From the NCBI RefSeq assembly GCF_009299505.1, contig NZ_WBSM01000008.1, positions 107,256 through 171,255 on the forward strand: a stretch of 64,000 nucleotides of DNA, written 5' to 3'. The stretch is from Bifidobacterium ramosum. GTDB lineage: Bacteria > Actinomycetota > Actinomycetes > Actinomycetales > Bifidobacteriaceae. The notes beneath the pieces are model-generated. The model ran no database searches. It saw only the letters and a program-made list of their open reading frames with translations, and had not been told where the DNA came from. The translations under genes and the position numbers were made by a program. How positions within the stretch are numbered: the first letter of the stretch is position 1; every line of letters begins with the position of its first letter. Positions 52,029-61,227 of this stretch are shown piece by piece.

Positions 52029-53104
52029 CGCCGGTCGCCTTCGACGCTGGTTTTCTCGTGCATGTATTCCTTCCAGCCGCGGCCGATGCGTTTCCATTCG
52101 TCGCGCATCTCGCGGAAGTCGTCGACGGCGTCGCCCACGGAGGCTTTGAGCAGGTCGAGCAGGGAGCGGGTGGATTCCGGCACTTCATCGCCGTTGCTGA
52201 CGATGTCGTCCCGCAGCCGGTCGATGCGCCGGCGGATGGCGTCGGCGTCCTCCGGATCGATGTTGAGGCTTGCCGTGACGGTCTGCCGTATCGTCTCGTA
52301 GTCGAGATTGGCGAAGAAATTGAGCTGCTGGAGCCGCATGAATCCCTTGAGCTCGGGATACCGTTCGAGGATGTAGGTCTCGCGGTCGTCGGCGGCCTTC
52401 GTCCAGTCGCGCATGAGCTGCGGCGACCATGCGCTGGTGATGGATCCGCCGCGCAGACGGTAGTGGTAAAGCACCTCGGGGATGCGCACGATGCGATGCG
52501 ATTCTCCGATGACGTTGCAGATGCGCGCCATGTCTTCGATCTTGCGGCCGACCGGGAAGGAGAAGCCGTGGTCCTTGTAGATCGGGGCCGCGGCGAGGAA
52601 CGACCAGAAGTATCCGTCGATTTCGGCCTTGATCTGCGCCTTGAGCCCTTCCTCCGGCGTCATGATCATGACCTCGTCGAAGTCGTTGTGCTTGTAGTCG
52701 GAGACCAGCGGCGTGCCGTTTTCGGAGATCGTGTCGAACTGGAACATGACCAGATCGGCGTCGTACCGGCTCATGGTGTCGAGCGCGCGCTCGACGAGGT
52801 TCGGCTCGATGGTGTCGTCGGAGTCGACGAAGTAGATGCAATCGCCGCCGGCAGCGTCTAGTCCGGCGTTGCGCGCGTCCGACAGACCGCCGTTGGGCTT
52901 GTGGATGACCCGGATGCGATGGTCTTTGGCGGCCCATGCGTCGCACATGGCAGGGCAACGGTCCGGGGATCCGTCGTCGACGAGGATGATCTCGAGGTTA
53001 CGGTGGGTCTGCGCAACGATGCCGGACACGCATTCGTCCAGGTACTGCTCCACGCGGTATACCGGCACGATCACCGATACCAGCGTGCGGTCATCCATGT
53101 TCAT
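52025..53104 (-). CDS. Glycosyltransferase family 2
   Basis: A 359-residue GT2 enzyme. The GT-A core has LVSVIVPVYRVEQYLDECVSGIVAQTHRNLEIILVDDGSPD, then IRVIHKPNGGLSDARNAGLDAAGGDCIYFVDSDDTIEPNLV (metal-binding DSDD). The C-terminal ~120 residues are helical, without membrane segments, as in enzymes adding sugars to teichoic or wall polysaccharides. The start is taken at 53104 (MNMDDRTLV), six bases after GGAAGG. The overlapping HAD phosphatase gene follows. Sugar donor and acceptor are unknown. Confidence 0.92.
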   Translation of the reverse strand: MNMDDRTLVSVIVPVYRVEQYLDECVSGIVAQTHRNLEIILVDDGSPDRCPAMCDAWAAKDHRIRVIHKPNGGLSDARNAGLDAAGGDCIYFVDSDDTIEPNLVERALDTMSRYDADLVMFQFDTISENGTPLVSDYKHNDFDEVMIMTPEEGLKAQIKAEIDGYFWSFLAAAPIYKDHGFSFPVGRKIEDMARICNVIGESHRIVRIPEVLYHYRLRGGSITSAWSPQLMRDWTKAADDRETYILERYPELKGFMRLQQLNFFANLDYETIRQTVTASLNIDPEDADAIRRRIDRLRDDIVSNGDEVPESTRSLLDLLKASVGDAVDDFREMRDEWKRIGRGWKEYMHEKTSVEGDRR

Positions 53105-53168
53105 CGTCATCCTTCCGACCCCTTCCGTGGCGACGACATGCACCACTATAGCGTCCGCATGCTCCGCA

Positions 53169-53816
53169 TCACCAGATGCGCGGACGTGTCAGACCGTTGT
53201 CCGTGAGGAACGTCGCGACGTCGCGCATCTCGTCCATGCAGATGCTGTGCGTCATGCCCGGGTAGACTCGTTCGGTGAGCGTGGTGTGCGCCTGGTAGAA
53301 GTCGACCATGTCACGCACCTCCTGCGCCGGGAAGATGTCGTCGGCGGAACCTCGGCCGTAGAACATCGGCGGACGCCGTTGCGCCAGAGTGTCGTCGCCG
53401 GGCAACGCCCCGTGAGCGAGGAAGCCGGAGAAGCTGACCGCCGCCGTGTACCGTTCGGGGTCGAGCCGCAGCATTTCGCCGGCGAGCAGGCCTCCCTGCG
53501 AGAATCCCATGACCACGATCGGACGTTCGGCGGGGATGTTGGCCTTGACCCATGCATCGATGGCGTCGCCGGCGGCACGAGCCTGCTCGTCCAACGATTC
53601 GCCGGTCGGCACGCCGTCGTATTCCCACTTGCCGAACCACGTGTAGCCCATGCCATAGGCGATCGGCGCGCGCAGCGAGGCATAGTCGGCTCCCGGCGCG
53701 CAATAGGTCAGTAGACTCGGCAGGTCATGCTCGTTCGAGCCCCATCCGTGCAGGAGCAGGAACACCGGCTCCTTGCCCGTGTGCGCGATCGAGGTCAATG
53801 CGTGCGTGATATCCAT
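53169..53816 (-). CDS. Phospholipase/carboxylesterase family alpha-beta hydrolase
   Basis: A 215-residue serine hydrolase of the small carboxylesterase/LypA type. Visible are the oxyanion region FLLLHGWGSNEHDLPSL, the nucleophile elbow VVMGFSQGGLLAGE (Ser ~112), the acid in FYGRGSADDIFPAQ and the His in RVYPGMTHSICMDEM. The start at 53816 follows GGAGGAACGC; the long upstream extension in this frame is an artefact crossing another gene. The likely substrates are short-chain esters or lysolipids. It is 65 bases upstream of the glycosyltransferase gene. Confidence 0.9.
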   Translation of the reverse strand: MDITHALTSIAHTGKEPVFLLLHGWGSNEHDLPSLLTYCAPGADYASLRAPIAYGMGYTWFGKWEYDGVPTGESLDEQARAAGDAIDAWVKANIPAERPIVVMGFSQGGLLAGEMLRLDPERYTAAVSFSGFLAHGALPGDDTLAQRRPPMFYGRGSADDIFPAQEVRDMVDFYQAHTTLTERVYPGMTHSICMDEMRDVATFLTDNGLTRPRIW

Positions 53817-53938
53817 GCGTTCCTCCCCTGATTGGTTCCTCATCGCACAAGGATAGTCCGTCTGCGGCACATGCCGCCGGTCACGACGAGATCCTCGGTG
53901 CGACGAGCCGAGCGCCGCTGGCGCCTTCCGTCGGCCGG

Positions 53939-54256
53939 TTATTGGTTGATGCTGGTGGTGATCTGTTGTTCGACTCGGTCGAACGCCTGCGACAGCAGCA
54001 GGTTGCCGGGCACCGTCGTCAGCAGGAAGGCGAGCACGGCGGCGATGACCGACATGATGATGCCTTTGATGAGTTTGATGACGATACGGAACACGACGTA
54101 GGCGATGGCCGCGCCGACGGCGACGGTCAGCAGCGTCTGCGCGGCGGACGGCAAGGTGCCGTACCACAGCACGATCCGGTCCACGAACGACAGGTCGAGA
54201 TGCGACAGGTCGATGGTGCTCAGGTCAAGGTCGGACCAGTTGGCGGTCGTGGTCAT
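53939..54256 (-). CDS. Small predicted membrane protein
   Basis: A 105-residue protein with two hydrophobic segments (LLTVAVGAAIAYVVFRIVIKLIKGIIMSVIAAVLAFLLTTV) after an N-terminal repeat-like stretch (DLDLSTIDLSHLDLSF). No homologous family is recognised. GGATGAACCC provides a ribosome site for the ATG at 54256. It is followed by the esterase gene (123 bases) and preceded by the S10 peptidase gene on the same strand. Confidence 0.65.
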   Translation of the reverse strand: MTTTANWSDLDLSTIDLSHLDLSFVDRIVLWYGTLPSAAQTLLTVAVGAAIAYVVFRIVIKLIKGIIMSVIAAVLAFLLTTVPGNLLLSQAFDRVEQQITTSINQ

Positions 54257-54383
54257 GGGTTCATCCTTTTCGGTCGGTTGGGTTCAGTGATCGGGACGGC
54301 TCCGCCCTCATCGGATGGCGGAGCCGGAACGATGGACGGGACGACGGGCCCGCGCTGCGCGACGAGACCTGCCGTACACCTTC

Positions 54384-55985
54384 CTACAGGGCGATCTGCG
54401 GCGCCGGCAGGGCCGGACGCTCGTTCAGGGTAGACAGCCCGTCTGCGTCCGTGCTGTAGAACCGCTGGAGATCATCGGAGAACTTGGCGAGGCTCGTTTC
54501 GGCGGAGTACAGCATGTGGCCGGCCGGGTAATAGGTGAATGCCACGTGCGACTGCAGCGGCTTCGGCAGCCCGAGATGGTCGATGTCGTATTCGGTTTGG
54601 AAGAACGGGGTGCACAGGTCGTAGATGCCGTTGCCGATGAGCACCTTGAGCGTCGGCTGATGGGCGATCGCCGCCGCCAGATCGGGCACGACGTTCGGGA
54701 ACGGGATCTTCGATCCCCATGCGGATTTCGTCATGCCCGGCTGCTCGTGCCACCATGTCCAGCCCTTGCCGGGCTCGGTGGCGTTCCAGTCGAAGTCGGC
54801 GAAGCCGCGGCGTTCCGGCACGCGGTCCCAGCCGAGCTCGTCACGCAGGTACGCGTTGCACAGGCTGGAATACGCCGGGTCGAGGAACGCGTCGTCCACG
54901 ACGAACGTCTCCTCGTCATTCATGCGGTCGAGGTCGTAGCCCGCCACACGGCCGTCGTACCGGCCCACGATCCTGCCTTCGTCGCGCAGCAGCGCCTTGC
55001 GGAACCGCATGTCCACCACGCGCAGGTCGGAGTCATAGACGTACCGGGCGTCCAGACCGGTCAGTTCGGCGTACCGTTCGGCGACCTTCCACTTGGTGTC
55101 GTCGTCGAGCGACGCGCCGGCGGCGAGCGCCTGGCGCAGCGGGCCGTTGGCGAAGGCCCGGGCGGCCTGCAGATGGGCCGCGGTCTCGACGTCGTTCGCG
55201 GCCTTGCCGTGGTATTTCGCCACGGAAGCGAAGGTCGGGAAGTAGCCGATGTAGAACTGGTCCGAGGTGTCGAGCACGAAGGCGTAGTCGAGGATGTTGG
55301 AGATCAGCACGAGGCCGTTGAGCGCGACGCCGTCCTGCTGGAGACGGTATGCGAGCGCCGCGCCGCGCGTGGTGCCGTAGGATTCGCCGAGCACGTATTT
55401 CGGCGAGTTCCAGCGATGGTATTTCGACAAATACGCGCGGATGAACGCACTGAATCCCGCCACGTCACCGTCCACGGACCACAGTTCCGGCTTCGCCGCG
55501 TCTAGGATTTCGGAGAAGCCGGCCCCGGCCGCGTCGATGAACACGAGGTCGGAGGACGGCAGCAGCGTGTACGGGTTGTCGGTCAGCCGATAGGGCGCGG
55601 CCGGCACGGGCGCGGCGTCGGGCACGTCGATGCGCTTGGGCGCCACGGATCCCATGAGCAGGAACGTGGTGGACGAGCCCGGACCGCCGTTGAAGATGAA
55701 GGTGACCGGACGGGTGCCGTCGACATGACCCTCGTCGTCGGCCAGGTTGAATGCGGTGAAGAAGATGCTGGCCGCCGGTTTGACCTTGGGCGTGTCGATG
55801 GTGATCGTGCCGACGGTGGCTTGGTAGCGCAGTTCGCGACCGTCGACCGTGGTGCTGTGCCACGTGGTCTTCTCGTACGGTTCGGGCAGCGTCTTGCCGC
55901 CGTTCTGCTTGGGCGCCTGCTTGACCGAAGCGCCCTGCGCCGGATCAGCGTTCCCCGACTGACCGTTTACCTCGTTGTCGTTCAT
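54384..55985 (-). CDS. S10-like serine carboxypeptidase family protein
   Basis: A 533-residue protein of the peptidase S10 fold. The core shows FIFNGGPGSSTTFLLMGSVAPKRI, the nucleophile GESYGTTRGAALAYRL (Ser ~190), the acid region LIGNGIYDLCTPFFQTEYDIDHLG and the His in YYPAGHMLYSAE. It has no signal peptide (start MNDNEVNGQ after GGGGGA), so it is cytosolic, unlike eukaryotic S10 enzymes; such bacterial proteins are also annotated as carboxypeptidases or esterases. The exact activity is uncertain. It is preceded by the dtd gene on the same strand. Confidence 0.87.
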   Translation of the reverse strand: MNDNEVNGQSGNADPAQGASVKQAPKQNGGKTLPEPYEKTTWHSTTVDGRELRYQATVGTITIDTPKVKPAASIFFTAFNLADDEGHVDGTRPVTFIFNGGPGSSTTFLLMGSVAPKRIDVPDAAPVPAAPYRLTDNPYTLLPSSDLVFIDAAGAGFSEILDAAKPELWSVDGDVAGFSAFIRAYLSKYHRWNSPKYVLGESYGTTRGAALAYRLQQDGVALNGLVLISNILDYAFVLDTSDQFYIGYFPTFASVAKYHGKAANDVETAAHLQAARAFANGPLRQALAAGASLDDDTKWKVAERYAELTGLDARYVYDSDLRVVDMRFRKALLRDEGRIVGRYDGRVAGYDLDRMNDEETFVVDDAFLDPAYSSLCNAYLRDELGWDRVPERRGFADFDWNATEPGKGWTWWHEQPGMTKSAWGSKIPFPNVVPDLAAAIAHQPTLKVLIGNGIYDLCTPFFQTEYDIDHLGLPKPLQSHVAFTYYPAGHMLYSAETSLAKFSDDLQRFYSTDADGLSTLNERPALPAPQIAL

Positions 55986-56097
55986 GGATTCCCCCTTGTC
56001 CTTGGTGAAGGTCGGTAGGACCAGCATAACAAGAGGAGTCGAACAGATGTTCTATCGGCATGTCGCATGATCTACGCCGCGTCACAACCGCTCGGCG

Positions 56098-56583
56098 CTA
56101 TGCCTTATGAGGCATATCGACATCGGTGTCGATCACGATCGTTACCGGACCGTCGTTCACCAATCCGACGCGCATGTGCGCGCCGAACCGCCCCTCGCGC
56201 ACCGGCACTCCCCCGGAACGCAGGGCGTCGTTGAAATCGCGCCAGACCAGTTCGGCGTGCATCGGCGCGCCGGCTTTCACGAAACTCGGCCGGTTGCCCT
56301 TGTGCACGTCGGCGTAGAGCGTGAACTGCGAGATCGACAGGATCTCGCCGCCGATGTCCTGAATCGAACGGTTCATCTTGCCCTGACCGTCCTCGAACAC
56401 GCGTAGGTTGAGCACCTTGTGCGCAAGCCACGAGACCTCCGCCTCACCGTCCGCGTCGGACACGCCCACCAGGATCATGTATCCGGGACCGATCTGCTGT
56501 AATTCGAACGTCGGATCGACCGTCCCCAATTCGTTCAGGACATCGACGCTGGCCTGTGATACTCGTTGCACGACAATACGCAT
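56098..56583 (-). CDS. dtd: D-aminoacyl-tRNA deacylase
   Basis: A 161-residue Dtd, which removes D-amino acids wrongly attached to tRNA. Diagnostic features are MRIVVQRVSQASVDV at the start, GDGQGKMNRS-like FEDGQGKMNRSIQDIGGEILSISQFTLYADVHKGNRPSF (the SISQFTLYA active-site block) and the cross-subunit VNDGPVTIVIDTD (G-x-P-V-T). The start at 56583 is taken because it matches the family opening; the longer frame to 56682 has no support. It is single and short of a visible partner. Confidence 0.95.
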   Translation of the reverse strand: MRIVVQRVSQASVDVLNELGTVDPTFELQQIGPGYMILVGVSDADGEAEVSWLAHKVLNLRVFEDGQGKMNRSIQDIGGEILSISQFTLYADVHKGNRPSFVKAGAPMHAELVWRDFNDALRSGGVPVREGRFGAHMRVGLVNDGPVTIVIDTDVDMPHKA

Positions 56584-56641
56584 GCGCACGATTATGCCAC
56601 GAGGCCGGCCGTCAGCGCGGCCGGCCCGTCGTACGACTGAC

Positions 56642-57961
56642 TTACTTGACCTTCCGGATGCAGAAGAACAGGCATGCGCCAAGCAGCGAGATCACGAACG
56701 ACGCCGGGAACACGGCGCGGTAGGTGCCGAACAGCGTGATGATGCCGCCGGCGATCGCGGTGCCGATGATCTGCGAAAGCGTGTTCGCGAAGTTGATGAT
56801 GCCGAGGTCCTTGCCGGCGGTGTCCTTGTTCGGCAGCACGGCGAGGTTGAGTGCACCGTCGATGGAGTTGTAGACGCCGTTCGCCACGCCGGTGATCACG
56901 CCGAACGCGTACATGGCCCATGCCTGCGGCCAGACGAACGGGAAGATCGCGGCGACGCCGATGAAGATGACGGAGATCGCGACCGGCGCCTTGAGCCGGC
57001 CGAACCGGTCGGCGAGCGGGCCGGCGATGACGCCGAAGACGATGCCGGTGACCATGGAGATGGAGGTCATGGTGGCGACCGCGATCTTGGTGGCGTCGAC
57101 GCTCAGGTGGATGTAGTCGGTGAAGATGTACAGCTGGTACAGGCTGACGCAGGTGCCGCCGACGACCATAAGCAGCTTGCCGCCGAGCGCGAGATAGTAG
57201 TCGCGCGCGCCGTGGATCGGCAGGAAGAAGTGGCTGAGCAGATCGCCGGCGTCGAAGCGAACGCGCGGCTCGTCGAGGTTGGAGCCTTCGTTCATGAGCA
57301 GCACGTGCACGAGGCCGAGCACGAGCGAGATGCCGGCGAGCAGATACATGCCGGCCTGCGGATTGCCGAGGAACTGCGAGGCGATGATGGTGATGATCTG
57401 GCAGCAGGTCCAGCCGACGCCCCAGCACATGGATGCGGTGCCGCGCCAGCGCGGTGCGATGCGGTCGGACTGCTGGGCGACCATCGTGGCCGCGATGGCG
57501 TTCTCCGCGACGGCGACGACGACCCAGCCGGCGATGATCGCGCCGATCGAGGTCACGTTGGCGATAACGACGAACATGAGGGCCTGCACGATCAGGCCGC
57601 CGACGATGTACGGCTTGCGCTTGCCCCAGCGGGTGCGGGTGACGTCGGAGAGCGCGCCGAACACGAAGTTGGCGATCAGTCCGGCGAGCGACACGAACGA
57701 TGACATCATGGCGACGGCCGCGACCTTGCCGGCCGGGTCGATGTTGCTGAAGATCTGCGGGGTGAGGATGTTGCGGCCCGCACCGACCGGCCCCATCCAC
57801 GTCAGCGGCCCGAAGAACAGACCCGCGCACAGGATATATGGCAGTTTCGGCTGCTGCGCGTCGGCCACGCTGGAACCACCGGATTGTGGAGTCTTGGTAT
57901 CCGGCGCGACCGTTTTCTTGCGGCCGGCCTGGCTTTGTTGCGGCATACTGATCGACGTCAT
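56642..57961 (-). CDS. MFS transporter (sugar/GPH-like)
   Basis: A 439-residue, 12-helix transporter. The MFS loop motif is in VFGALSDVTRTRWGKRKPYIVGGLIVQA, like the DxTRTRxGKRRP loop of the glycoside-pentoside-hexuronide and related sugar symporters, and a second loop is in GPLADRFGRLKAPV. This suggests uptake of a sugar or glycoside, not drug export. The start at 57961 (MTSISMPQQ) follows AGAGGAACC. The upstream neighbour on the same strand, 138 bases away, is the TetR gene, which may also control it. Confidence 0.88.
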   Translation of the reverse strand: MTSISMPQQSQAGRKKTVAPDTKTPQSGGSSVADAQQPKLPYILCAGLFFGPLTWMGPVGAGRNILTPQIFSNIDPAGKVAAVAMMSSFVSLAGLIANFVFGALSDVTRTRWGKRKPYIVGGLIVQALMFVVIANVTSIGAIIAGWVVVAVAENAIAATMVAQQSDRIAPRWRGTASMCWGVGWTCCQIITIIASQFLGNPQAGMYLLAGISLVLGLVHVLLMNEGSNLDEPRVRFDAGDLLSHFFLPIHGARDYYLALGGKLLMVVGGTCVSLYQLYIFTDYIHLSVDATKIAVATMTSISMVTGIVFGVIAGPLADRFGRLKAPVAISVIFIGVAAIFPFVWPQAWAMYAFGVITGVANGVYNSIDGALNLAVLPNKDTAGKDLGIINFANTLSQIIGTAIAGGIITLFGTYRAVFPASFVISLLGACLFFCIRKVK

Positions 57962-58098
57962 TTCGGTTCCTCTCTTTTCCGTCATGGGACCACCCGCCAT
58001 GGATGATCGTCGTCGATGAAAACGGCGGCCACGATACTCCCCTTTGTAGATTATCGTTAACTCTCTCGCGTGTCGCACCCATCGTATTTGCCGGCGCA

Positions 58099-58719
58099 CT
58101 ACGCACCGGCGGCGGCTCGCGCCCGACGTTCGTAATGGTCGACGAGCGGAAGGAACAGCTCGTCGACCGTGGCGATGATGTCCGCTTCGGACAAGGGATG
58201 CATGTCGCGCAATATGATCGCGCGCCCGAGCTCTCCGGGCATACGCAATAGCGATTCCGGCAAGTCGCAGGTGATGTCGCCGCGCGCCCGTGCGTTGTCG
58301 ATCGCCAGCATGATGCTGGGTTGGTCGCTGATCATCGTGCGTTCGTACAGTTCGTGCGCGCTGATGCCGAGCCAGTCGGCGTAGACGCCGAACTTGGCCA
58401 GCGCCATCACCGCATCGGACTGTTTGCGGTTGAGTTGCAGCAGAATGGAGATAACGTCCCCCCTGAGTGTTCCGGTGTCCGGGCGTTCGATGACGGCGTG
58501 GCCGCGATGCTGCTTCATGGCCGCCACGAACAGTTCCGTACGATTCGGCCATCGGCGGTACAGCACCGGCTTGCTGGTGTGCGCCCTGGCGGCCACGCTG
58601 TCGAAGGTGAACTCTTCGGCGCTGCATGTGGACAGTTGTTCCCACGCAGCTTCGAGAATGGCTTCTTCCAACGCCTTGCCCCGACGGCGGGCTTGCTTTG
58701 GCGCGTTGTGTTCTTCCAT
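58099..58719 (-). CDS. TetR-family transcriptional repressor
   Basis: A 206-residue one-component regulator. The N-terminal helix-turn-helix is ALEEAILEAAWEQLSTCSAEEFTFDSVAARAHTSKPVLYRRWPNRTELFVAAM (recognition helix SKPVLYRRW). The remaining ~150 residues are the variable helical ligand-binding domain. It is divergent from a DHA2-type MFS exporter across a region with two 20-base operators, the standard arrangement for a drug-responsive repressor. A sugar-type MFS lies downstream on the same strand. Confidence 0.93.
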   Translation of the reverse strand: MEEHNAPKQARRRGKALEEAILEAAWEQLSTCSAEEFTFDSVAARAHTSKPVLYRRWPNRTELFVAAMKQHRGHAVIERPDTGTLRGDVISILLQLNRKQSDAVMALAKFGVYADWLGISAHELYERTMISDQPSIMLAIDNARARGDITCDLPESLLRMPGELGRAIILRDMHPLSEADIIATVDELFLPLVDHYERRARAAAGA

Positions 58720-58780
58720 GGGATCATCTCCATACGGGGCATCGGCGTTGCGATCGAAGATCGTTCACGCCATCCTTTAC

Positions 58781-58853
58781 AAGATACCACGGCGTTTCTT
58801 ATTTGCGACTCTCTATAATCATGTGCGGCTTATAAGAAACTCATCAGTATCTT
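58781..58853. promoter_or_regulatory. Two TetR-type operators around a TATAAT
   Basis: AAGATACCACGGCGTTTCTT (58781-58800) and AAGAAACTCATCAGTATCTT (58834-58853) are each imperfect palindromes with half-site AAGAnAC and a six-base centre. They are also mirror images of each other: AAGATAC-6-GTTTCTTAT on the left, ATAAGAAAC-6-GTATCTT on the right. TATAAT (58814-58819) lies exactly between them. Centres are 53 bases apart, about five helical turns. Confidence 0.75.
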
Positions 58854-58863
58854 AAAAGGTCGA

Positions 58864-60378
58864 ATGATGGATGATACGAACGAGAAGAATCTCAGCCTCG
58901 CCTTAATCTGCCTATGCGCGGCCGAACTGGTGATGATGGTCAACACCACCGCGTTCAACGTGGCGCTGCCGAACATCGCCGAATCACTCGGCGCGGGCAT
59001 GGCGGAACAGCAGTGGATCGTCTCCAGTTACAATCTCGTCTTCGCGGCTGTGGTGCTGCTGGCGGGATTCCTTGGCGACCGGCTCGGCCATCTGAAGACC
59101 ATGCTTGCCGGATTGGGCATGTTCGTCGTCGCGTCCGCGATCGGTCTCATGGCCGGGAACGTGCCGGCGTTGCTCGTCTCGCGCTCGATCATGGGTGCCG
59201 GCGCCGGCGTGGTCATCCCAATGGGGCAGGCGCTGCTCGGCATACTGTTTCACGGTTCCGAATTATCCCGCGCCATGACCGCATGGGCGATAGCCGGCAC
59301 GCTGGGCGTTCCGTTCGGCCCACTCGTCGGCGGCGCGCTCACCGCCACACTGGGCTGGCGTGGCATCTTCGGGTTCGACGGCGTGGTGTTCCTCGCCGTA
59401 ATCATGGTCATCCACATGAACGTTCCGCCAATGGGCGGACCGCACCAGTCCCGGTCGCCGCATGTGCCATGGGCGTCGGTGGCGATGATGTTCGCCGGAT
59501 TCACCCTGTTCTCGGCGGGTCTGGTCAATGCCCAACATGGAGCGTTGGCCGCGGACGCATGGATTCCGATGGCGATCGGCGCCGTGCTGATCACGGGATT
59601 CGTGCTGCATGACCGCGCATCCCGCAATCCATTGATGGCACTCGACCTGATGCGGGATCCCTCGTTCGCGGCCTGCGCGCCGGCATTGATGATGCTGAAT
59701 TTCTCGATGTACGGCATTATCTTCATCATGCCGGCCTATCTGGAGACGGTGCTGCGTCATGGGGCGTTGATCGGGGGAATGCTGCTGATGCCGCTGGTCG
59801 TCGCGTCCATCGTGGGATCGCGGATGAACGATTGGGTCGTCTCCCGCATCGGCTCGCGCGGTACGAGCCTGCTGGCCTTGGGATGTCTGGCCGTCGGCAT
59901 GCTGACGATCGGCGCCGCCATGTGGTGGCCCGGCGACGCGGCGAAACAATCGACGGCGCTGATCGGTCAGGCCATGGCCGGATTCGGACTGGGCGCCGGT
60001 CAGCCGGCGATGCTGACCTGGGCCATGGGCCGGGTGCCGGTCGAGCAGTCCGGCGCCGGTTCCAGTCTGCTGACCGTGTTCCGGCAATTCGGTTCCATCA
60101 TCGGCGTGGGAATTTTCGGCAGTATACAAAGCGGATTATATGCGGCGGCATTCCGCGATCTCGCACAATCCGCCGGGCAGCACCCGCAATCCTCCGGATC
60201 CGTGACGCTGGACTTCCAACAGGCGGCCGGGCTCACCAGCGCGACGGGCGACCTGATACGACAGGTAGCGTCCCGCGCCTATGAATCCGCGATGACCGGC
60301 AGCTTCGCCACGGCGACTGTGATCATCGCCGTCACGCTCGGCATCGTCGCACTGATCTCCCGCACAACGCCACGGTGA
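58864..60378 (+). CDS. MFS multidrug exporter (DHA2, 14 helices)
   Basis: A 504-residue proton-driven exporter. The N-terminus matches the EmrB/QacA subfamily: NTTAFNVALPNIAESLGAGMAEQQWIVSSYNLVFAAVVLLAGFLGDRLGHLKTML (motif A GDRLGHLK) and motif C-like AIAGTLGVPFGPLVGGAL (x5-G-x-x-x-G-P-x-x-G-G). About 14 helices span the protein. AAAGGTCGA precedes the ATG. The TetR gene is divergent and the operators overlap the promoter, so expression probably rises when TetR binds an inducer. Confidence 0.93.
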   Translation: MMDDTNEKNLSLALICLCAAELVMMVNTTAFNVALPNIAESLGAGMAEQQWIVSSYNLVFAAVVLLAGFLGDRLGHLKTMLAGLGMFVVASAIGLMAGNVPALLVSRSIMGAGAGVVIPMGQALLGILFHGSELSRAMTAWAIAGTLGVPFGPLVGGALTATLGWRGIFGFDGVVFLAVIMVIHMNVPPMGGPHQSRSPHVPWASVAMMFAGFTLFSAGLVNAQHGALAADAWIPMAIGAVLITGFVLHDRASRNPLMALDLMRDPSFAACAPALMMLNFSMYGIIFIMPAYLETVLRHGALIGGMLLMPLVVASIVGSRMNDWVVSRIGSRGTSLLALGCLAVGMLTIGAAMWWPGDAAKQSTALIGQAMAGFGLGAGQPAMLTWAMGRVPVEQSGAGSSLLTVFRQFGSIIGVGIFGSIQSGLYAAAFRDLAQSAGQHPQSSGSVTLDFQQAAGLTSATGDLIRQVASRAYESAMTGSFATATVIIAVTLGIVALISRTTPR

Positions 60379-60468
60379 AGATTACGCTTCTTGTCTCATA
60401 TGCACCCGAACTCAAGTCGAAACAGGTCCGCCGTAAGAAGACGGCTGCGCCGCGATACACTGGCAGGC

Positions 60469-61227
60469 ATGTTCACCTTCGAGCAGTTGAAACGGTGCAA
60501 CCGTACCGAGTTGGCGATCTGCCGATTCGTCTCCGCGCATATCGAGTCCGCGGCGTATATGTCCGTTCGCGAATTGGCAACGGCAACGTACGTCTCGCCG
60601 TCCACGGTGATGCGCTGGTGCGCGAAAATGGGATTCGACGGGTTTGACGCATTCAGACATGCAGCACGCGCCGCCGCCAACAGCCCGGATCGCGACCCCG
60701 TTCCACAGGCCGATCTGGGCGAACTGTCGTTGTTCTTCTCCCGCGCCGACTCCCCTGCGTTCGAGGCGATGCTCGGCGAAGCGACCTCGCTGTTGGAACG
60801 AGCGGATCCGATCATCTTCATCGGAGAGGGATCATCCGGCACGATCGCCGACTACGGCGCGCGTCTGTTCGCGAATCTCGGTTTGTTCGCCATCGGATTG
60901 ACGGACGCGTTCTACCCGTCCGGAACGTTCGCCCGGCCGGGCATGGCGGTCATCGCCGTGTCGGAGAGCGGCGAGATGCCGAAACTGTTGGAGACGGTGG
61001 CGGGTTTCGCCTCGCGCGGCGCAACGCTGCTCGCCCTGACGAACACGCCCGGCAGCACGATGGAGGAGATGTGCGATTGGTCGTTCGCTGCCGGCCTCGC
61101 GTCGGAACGCGTCAACGGCGGATACAACGCGACCAGCCAGCTGCCCGCCGTGTTCGTCATCGAATCGCTGGCCCGTCGTCTTGTCAAGCTGAGATCCGGG
61201 ACGGATCTGCCCGATCGGAGCCGTTGA
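60469..61227 (+). CDS. RpiR/MurR-family regulator with SIS domain
   Basis: A 252-residue sugar-phosphate-responsive regulator. The N-terminal RpiR HTH is FEQLKRCNRTELAICRFVSAHIESAAYMSVRELATATYVSPSTVMRWCAKMGFDGFDAFR (~3-63), followed by a SIS sugar-isomerase fold (IIFIGEGSSGTIADYGARLFANLG, VIAVSESGEMPKLLETVAGFASRGATLLALTN). Ligands are usually phosphosugars. I take the ATG at 60469; the frame opens at 60391 without a ribosome site. It ends convergent with, and overlapping by 44 bases, the sugar O-acetyltransferase gene. Confidence 0.9.
   Translation: MFTFEQLKRCNRTELAICRFVSAHIESAAYMSVRELATATYVSPSTVMRWCAKMGFDGFDAFRHAARAAANSPDRDPVPQADLGELSLFFSRADSPAFEAMLGEATSLLERADPIIFIGEGSSGTIADYGARLFANLGLFAIGLTDAFYPSGTFARPGMAVIAVSESGEMPKLLETVAGFASRGATLLALTNTPGSTMEEMCDWSFAAGLASERVNGGYNATSQLPAVFVIESLARRLVKLRSGTDLPDRSR

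Noticed and set aside
53817..54167. Upstream extension of the esterase gene
   Set aside because: It overlaps the small membrane protein gene and precedes GGAGGAACGC-ATG at 53816, which fits the enzyme's normal start.
57962..58645. Upstream extension of the sugar-type MFS into the TetR gene
   Set aside because: The extra residues are Arg/His-rich and antisense-like in composition; MTSISMPQQ after AGAGGAACC is the better start.
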